Positions 59,703 to 64,000 of a DNA stretch of 64,000 nt are shown here, one piece after another. The first letter of the stretch is position 1. Each line of letters starts with the position of its first letter. Source of the stretch: an uncultured Prevotellaceae bacterium (GTDB taxonomy: Bacteria; Bacteroidota; Bacteroidia; Bacteroidales; Bacteroidaceae). Made by a program: the position numbers and the translations under genes. The stretch spans positions 62,001-126,000 of the forward strand of contig OMZE01000004.1 in NCBI GenBank assembly GCA_900315455.1, in the 5' to 3' direction. Under the pieces are notes generated by a model. The model made no database searches. It saw only the letters and a list, made by a program, of their open reading frames with translations, and had not been told where the DNA came from.

Positions 59703-59862
59703 ATCATAGAAGTTTAAGTTAGCGCAATTAATATATGTAGTCACACGATAGACTATGAAGGAAAGTTATTTTCTTCTGCAAATATCGGAAAATAAATTGA
59801 GAAAATTATAATTTTTGGCAAAAAATAATCAATATATTTTTCTTTTTTCAAAAATATTTTTG

Positions 59863-59870
59863 TTACTTTG
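59863..59870 (+). promoter_or_regulatory. -7 region before the TonB receptor
   Basis: TTACTTTG (one mismatch to TAnnTTTG) lies 35 bases before the receptor ATG. Between 59745 and 59862 the DNA is very AT-rich; on the minus strand GATATTTG at 59779-59786 is a weak -7 box for the EEP gene. Confidence 0.45.
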
Positions 59871-59905
59871 CACTCAAACAATCATATTAACCTAAAATCA
59901 TCATA

Positions 59906-62455
59906 ATGCAAAAGAAGCTGAAATTAGCAGTGTTTGCTCTCTGCTACGCACCACTTGCCTTTGCGCAAGAGGTTGATTCATTGGAGCAGACCGGTACGTT
60001 GGACGAGGCGCTGTTCACGTTCACCGAAGCACAACTCGGTGAAGACGACGATATGTCGCAAAACGTGACCATCCTCAACAGCAATACCAACGTATACGCC
60101 AATGAAGTGGGATACACATTCTCGCCAGTACGGTTCAGGTATCGTGCGTACAACCAAAAGTACAACGACATCTACGTCAATGGCGCGCCTATGAACGACT
60201 TGGAGTCGGGACAATTCAGATATTCCAACGTAGGTGGTATCAACAACCTGACCCGAAATCTCGACGCCACACTGCCCTTCGAGGACAACAACTTCGCCAT
60301 GCCTGCCATGGGAGGAAGCAACAACTACAACTTCCGGCCTTCACAGGTGGCTGCCGGACATAAACTGTCGCTCAGCGGTGCCAACCGCAACTACATCGTC
60401 CGCGCGATGTACACCTATGGGTCTGGCCTCAACTCGAAGGGATGGGCCTTTGCCGCCAGCCTGGGATACCGATGGGGCAACGAGGGAAATGTAGAAGGCA
60501 CATTCTACAACTCTCTCTCCTACTATCTCGGCATCCAAAAACTCACCGGCAATCATTCTTTCACCTTCGCCACCTGGGGTAACCCCACAGAGAGGGCTGG
60601 TCAGGGTGCTGCCACCGACGAAAGTTACTGGATTGCCAACAATTACCAGTACAACCCCTATTGGGGATACCAGAACGGCAAGAAGCGCAACTCTCGTGTA
60701 ATCAACGACTTCGCCCCGAGCGGACTCTTCACGTGGGACTGGAACATCAACCACGACACCCGCATCATCACCACGATTCACGGCAAGTACAGCATGTACA
60801 AGAGCACGCGCCTGAACTACAACAACGCCGACAATCCCCAGCCCGACTACTGGAAAAACCTCCCCAGTAGTTACTACGACGTATGGGATGAAGACGACGA
60901 CCACAACCGCACGGCACAAGGCGTGGACGACTTCAACACCGTCTATCAGTTCCTCAAGGCATCGAAGGCCAACCGCCAGATTAACTGGGACCGCCTCTAC
61001 TGGGCCAACCAGAATGCCAATGCACAAGGTGCCGACGCCATGTACTTCGTTGAAGCAAAAAACAACGACAACATCTACCTCACACTGGCTTCCACCCTGC
61101 ACAAGGTGCTCACCACCAAGTCGCACCTCAACATCGGATTCCAGTTGGGTGCCAACAAGGGTATGCACTACAAGACTATGGACGACTTGCTGGGAGCCAA
61201 GACCTACCACAACATCAACACCTATGCCCTGGGCAATTACTCCAGCACATCAGCTGCCGTGCAGTACGACATGGACCATCCCAACCAGGTCATTGGCGAG
61301 GGCGACACCTTCGGCTACGACTACAACCTCCATGCCCGCCGTGGTGTGCTCTGGGGCAACTACACCGAGAACTTCGGTCCACTGCACTACAGCATCTCCG
61401 GAAAGGTGAACTACGACGGCATGCAGCGTGAGGGAAACATGCGAAACGGTATGTTTGCCGACAACTCCCTCGGCAAGAGCAAGACCGCCCACTTCGTATC
61501 GGGCGGCGGAAAATTCAGTGGCAACCTCAACTTGGGCGGCGGAAGCACCCTCCTCGTCGGCATCGGCTACGAGCACAGGGCACCACAAATCACTACCGCC
61601 TTCGTGTCGCCTGAGATGAACAACGACTTCGTGACCAACCTGCGCAACGAGCGCATCTTCAGCAGCGAAGTGGGCTACCAATTCCAGAACTCTCGTGTAC
61701 ATCTTAATATTAATGCCTACTACGACTACCTGAGCCACGTCACCGAATGGCAGAACTTCTACTTCGACGACATCAACTCGTTCTCGTATGTTTCGCTTAC
61801 CGACATCGCCAAGAGATACTACGGTGTGGAACTCGGACTCAACTACAAGGTCACCTCGTCGTTCAACGTCATCCTCCTCGGTACCATCAGCGAGGCAGAG
61901 AACCTGAACAACGCCAAGGTGCGCTACATGAACTCTACAAAGGCCACCTATACCGACGACATCGTAATGAACAAGGGCATGCACGAGGCCAGTACACCAC
62001 TCACCGCAGGTAGCGTCATTCTCGACTACCACGGCGGAGGATGGTTCATCGACCTGAAGGCCAACTACTACGACCGCATCTACCTGAGTTACTCGCCCAG
62101 TTACCGCTACCAGACCACGCTCACCACAATGGGCAATGTCGACAACAACGGCGAGTTCATCGTGCCCGACCAAGCCAAGGGTAAGGGCGGGTTCATGCTC
62201 GATAGCTCCATCGGTAGAACTATCCGTCTTGGACATGGCCGCCAACTCTCCATCAACCTGATGCTGACCAATATCCTCAACAACCTGAAGATATGCACCG
62301 GCGGATATGAGCAAAGCCGCAGCGACTACACCGTGAAGGAGGAGAACGGACAGACCGTGAAGAACAATGCACGTGCCTATAAGTTCTCGCTCAACCCCAA
62401 GAAATACTATGCATACGGCATCAACGGCATGCTTAACCTGACCTTTAGATTCTAA
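59906..62455 (+). CDS. TonB-dependent receptor of the putative nucleic-acid locus
   Basis: The 849-residue protein has a signal peptide (MQKKLKLAVFALCYAPLAFAQ), a short acidic N-terminal stretch, a reduced plug (RAYNQKYNDIYVNGAPMNDLESG, in part, residues about 78-105) and a long barrel of paired aromatic-ended strands, closing GINGMLNLTFRF. The C-terminal Phe is the usual outer-membrane sorting residue. It lacks the carboxypeptidase-regulatory domain of SusC proteins. It should import a ligand with TonB energy. Two lipoproteins with OB-like domains follow immediately, at 12 and 83 bases. Confidence 0.9.
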   Translation: MQKKLKLAVFALCYAPLAFAQEVDSLEQTGTLDEALFTFTEAQLGEDDDMSQNVTILNSNTNVYANEVGYTFSPVRFRYRAYNQKYNDIYVNGAPMNDLESGQFRYSNVGGINNLTRNLDATLPFEDNNFAMPAMGGSNNYNFRPSQVAAGHKLSLSGANRNYIVRAMYTYGSGLNSKGWAFAASLGYRWGNEGNVEGTFYNSLSYYLGIQKLTGNHSFTFATWGNPTERAGQGAATDESYWIANNYQYNPYWGYQNGKKRNSRVINDFAPSGLFTWDWNINHDTRIITTIHGKYSMYKSTRLNYNNADNPQPDYWKNLPSSYYDVWDEDDDHNRTAQGVDDFNTVYQFLKASKANRQINWDRLYWANQNANAQGADAMYFVEAKNNDNIYLTLASTLHKVLTTKSHLNIGFQLGANKGMHYKTMDDLLGAKTYHNINTYALGNYSSTSAAVQYDMDHPNQVIGEGDTFGYDYNLHARRGVLWGNYTENFGPLHYSISGKVNYDGMQREGNMRNGMFADNSLGKSKTAHFVSGGGKFSGNLNLGGGSTLLVGIGYEHRAPQITTAFVSPEMNNDFVTNLRNERIFSSEVGYQFQNSRVHLNINAYYDYLSHVTEWQNFYFDDINSFSYVSLTDIAKRYYGVELGLNYKVTSSFNVILLGTISEAENLNNAKVRYMNSTKATYTDDIVMNKGMHEASTPLTAGSVILDYHGGGWFIDLKANYYDRIYLSYSPSYRYQTTLTTMGNVDNNGEFIVPDQAKGKGGFMLDSSIGRTIRLGHGRQLSINLMLTNILNNLKICTGGYEQSRSDYTVKEENGQTVKNNARAYKFSLNPKKYYAYGINGMLNLTFRF

Positions 62456-62467
62456 AAGTTTACCGAC

Positions 62468-63328
62468 ATGAAAGATTTCAAAAACATCATCATACTCGCT
62501 TTCGTAGCACTGCTGTCGTCGTGCATGGCCGATAAAGACAGTTTCGACGCACCCGACCTGAGCGTGTCGCCCTACGGAAACAACAGCATCACGGAGACCA
62601 ACGTGATCAGCATTGCCGACCTGAAGACAAAATTCAGCACCGTCATCATGAACAACGGCATGAAACTCATCGAAGAAGACCTGAAAATCAAAGGTACCGT
62701 CACCGGTAACGACATACAAGGTAATATCTACAACCAGGTGTTCATCGACGACGGCACTTCGGCTTTCATCATCTGCATCGCACAAGGCGGCATCTACGGA
62801 TACTTGCCAGTGGGACAGGAAATCCTCGTCGACCTGAAAGGTCTCTACATCGGTGCTTACGGACAACAGGGCGAAATAGGCACTCCCTACACCAGTGCCA
62901 GCGGGTCGACATACGTGAGCCGCATGAGCCGCTTCATCTGGAACGAACACTTCAAACTCCTCGGCAAAGTAGAACCGTCGAGCGTGACTCCCATAGAGTT
63001 CGACAAGACCCTGTTGACCAATGCCAATTATATCGCTGCCAACTGTGGCAGACTGATGACCATCAGAGACGTGGAACTGCAAGCCGCTGACGGCAAGGCC
63101 GTCTTCGCTCCCGACGACGGCAGCGTGCCTCTTACCGCCAACTGCGCCAACCGCAACTTCAAAGACATCAGCAGCAGCGCATTGGTGCTCCGCACTAGTA
63201 CATATGCCGATTTTGCCGGGAATGTGATGCCCACAGGAAAAGTGAACGTCACGGGTATCTTCACCCGCTACCGCAACACCTGGCAAATCCTGCTCCGCAC
63301 CATCGATGATATACAACCCGCTCCCTAA
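62468..63328 (+). CDS. DUF5689-type OB-fold lipoprotein
   Basis: The 286-residue protein starts MKDFKNIIILAFVALLSSC, with the lipobox Cys at 19. The mature protein matches DUF5689 in order (recalled): ISIADLKTKF, EEDLKIKGTVTGNDIQGNIY, QVFIDDGTSAFIICI and GYLPVGQEILVDLKGLYIG, a short OB-type beta barrel, then a second similar segment with RDVELQAADGK and GIFTRYRNTWQILLRT. It is probably surface-exposed and attached to the outer membrane next to the receptor. Its ligand is unknown; OB folds often bind single-stranded nucleic acid or oligosaccharide. Confidence 0.87.
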   Translation: MKDFKNIIILAFVALLSSCMADKDSFDAPDLSVSPYGNNSITETNVISIADLKTKFSTVIMNNGMKLIEEDLKIKGTVTGNDIQGNIYNQVFIDDGTSAFIICIAQGGIYGYLPVGQEILVDLKGLYIGAYGQQGEIGTPYTSASGSTYVSRMSRFIWNEHFKLLGKVEPSSVTPIEFDKTLLTNANYIAANCGRLMTIRDVELQAADGKAVFAPDDGSVPLTANCANRNFKDISSSALVLRTSTYADFAGNVMPTGKVNVTGIFTRYRNTWQILLRTIDDIQPAP

Positions 63329-63411
63329 AGCAATATGAATAACCCGAAAACTCCGGAAAACCCGGACTATCCGGAAAACCTAAGATAATAAAAACAAAAA
63401 TCGAAATAAAC

Positions 63412-64000
63412 ATGAAAAAGTTATTTTATTCATTCTTTGTCATGGCTATGACAGCCATGTTCATGGCGAGTTGCGAAGACGTGCCTGCTCCGTTCGACTT
63501 GCCTACGCCCGACGACCCCACTCCTGAGCAAACTGTCGACCCTGCCGGCAGTGGTACACAGGCCGACCCCTATAACGTGGCTGCTGCCATCGAGTTTGCA
63601 GAGAAACTGCAAGTGGGCGAGGAAAGCCAGCAAGACATCTATATCAAAGGAAAGGTGGCAAGCATCCGCGAAAACTACACCGCCCAGTATGGCAACGCTA
63701 CCTTCAACATCTCCGATGACGGCACAAGCAAAGTGACCTTCACCGTCTACCGTGCGCTCTACTTGGGCAACAAGAAATACACCTCGGGCGACCTGCTCAA
63801 AGAGGGCGACGAGGTCATCGTCTGCGGCAAGGTGACCAACTACAACGGTACGTTGGAAACCCAGCAAAACAAAGCCTTCCTCTACTCGCTCAACGGCAAG
63901 AGCGAAGGTGGCGGTGGCGGTGGCGGCTCTACCGGCACCCCCAAAGGCTCGGGCACACTCGACGACCCGTATAATCCCGCAGGCGCTGCTAATGCAGTGA
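63412..64000 (+). CDS. OB-domain lipoprotein, 3' truncated by the window edge
   Basis: The protein starts MKKLFYSFFVMAMTAMFMASC with lipobox Cys at about residue 21. GSGTQADPYNVAAAIEFAEKL leads into an OB-like domain (IYIKGKVASIRENYTAQYGNATFNISDD in part, then GDEVIVCGKVTNYNGTLETQ). After a Gly linker (SEGGGGGGGSTGTPK) a second copy begins with GSGTLDDPYNPAGAANAV and runs off the window. So at least two tandem OB-type domains are present (DUF6359-like, from memory). The end of the gene is not visible. It is the third gene of the receptor operon, and its role is likely ligand capture at the cell surface. Confidence 0.82.
   Translation, partial: MKKLFYSFFVMAMTAMFMASCEDVPAPFDLPTPDDPTPEQTVDPAGSGTQADPYNVAAAIEFAEKLQVGEESQQDIYIKGKVASIRENYTAQYGNATFNISDDGTSKVTFTVYRALYLGNKKYTSGDLLKEGDEVIVCGKVTNYNGTLETQQNKAFLYSLNGKSEGGGGGGGSTGTPKGSGTLDDPYNPAGAANAV

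Noticed and set aside
61250-63316. A 688-codon open frame opposite the TonB receptor and DUF5689 genes
   Set aside because: It spans two real genes and the gap between them on the other strand; its Val/His/Gly-rich translation is typical of reverse-strand shadows.

Overview
This 64 kb window is chromosomal DNA of a Bacteroidales bacterium, most likely Prevotella or a close relative. The pointers are: many lipoproteins and TonB-dependent or TolC-type outer-membrane proteins; Bacteroidetes-only families (DUF3256, DUF4494, DUF5689); the Bacteroidetes promoter TTTG-N19/20-TAnnTTTG before many genes; few Shine-Dalgarno sites; and two secreted enzymes ending in the short C-terminal tail common in Prevotella exported proteins. 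I see no rRNA, tRNA, CRISPR array, prophage or intact insertion sequence. All assignments come from reading motifs; no database search was run.

Layout. 1-3.4 kb: the end of an RND efflux pump and its TolC-like partner. 3.4-9.2 kb: DUF3256, a flavodoxin/ferredoxin fusion protein, an M6 metalloprotease, YggS with DUF4494, and a GIN-domain lipoprotein. 9.2-16.4 kb: a promoter-bearing tandem repeat, an aminotransferase, a LolC/E-type permease, two tandem acyl-CoA ligases and an EamA exporter. 16.5-24.2 kb: housekeeping genes (Crp-like regulator, LepA, TSCPD protein, YebC, PheT, cytidylate-kinase-like protein). 24.6-33.4 kb: YpfJ-like peptidase, MBL hydrolase, FAD dehydrogenase, a small beta-barrel, a TonB-dependent receptor and a LytS/LytTR two-component pair. 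33.8-42.2 kb: an MscS channel, a TPR-like exported protein, a 1320-residue alpha-amylase and a 60-residue acidic protein. 42.3-49.5 kb: GH92 and GH3 glycosidases, an HI0933 flavoprotein and a lipoprotein. 49.7-57.2 kb: a DASS transporter, a second promoter-bearing repeat array, a glycosyltransferase, a GH28 enzyme, a Gly/Ser/Arg-rich secreted protein, a histidine phosphatase and an HdeD-like protein. 57.4-64 kb: two divergent operons, one with uridine kinase, a UDG-family protein and a secreted EEP nuclease/phosphatase, the other with a TonB-dependent receptor and two OB-fold-like lipoproteins.

The glycosidases, receptors and transporters suggest a carbohydrate-degrading gut, oral or rumen organism. 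The most interesting points are: (1) the divergent 57.4-64 kb locus, which reads as a candidate system for scavenging extracellular nucleic acid; (2) a repeat family of 80-88 bp monomers present 42 kb apart, where in both arrays only the last copy carries a perfect promoter -7 box and sits directly before a gene; (3) a family of long hairpins built from an iterated RYACAGAG octamer; (4) genes whose -7 box lies so close to the ATG that the mRNA should be leaderless; and (5) heptamer arrays running into stop codons.
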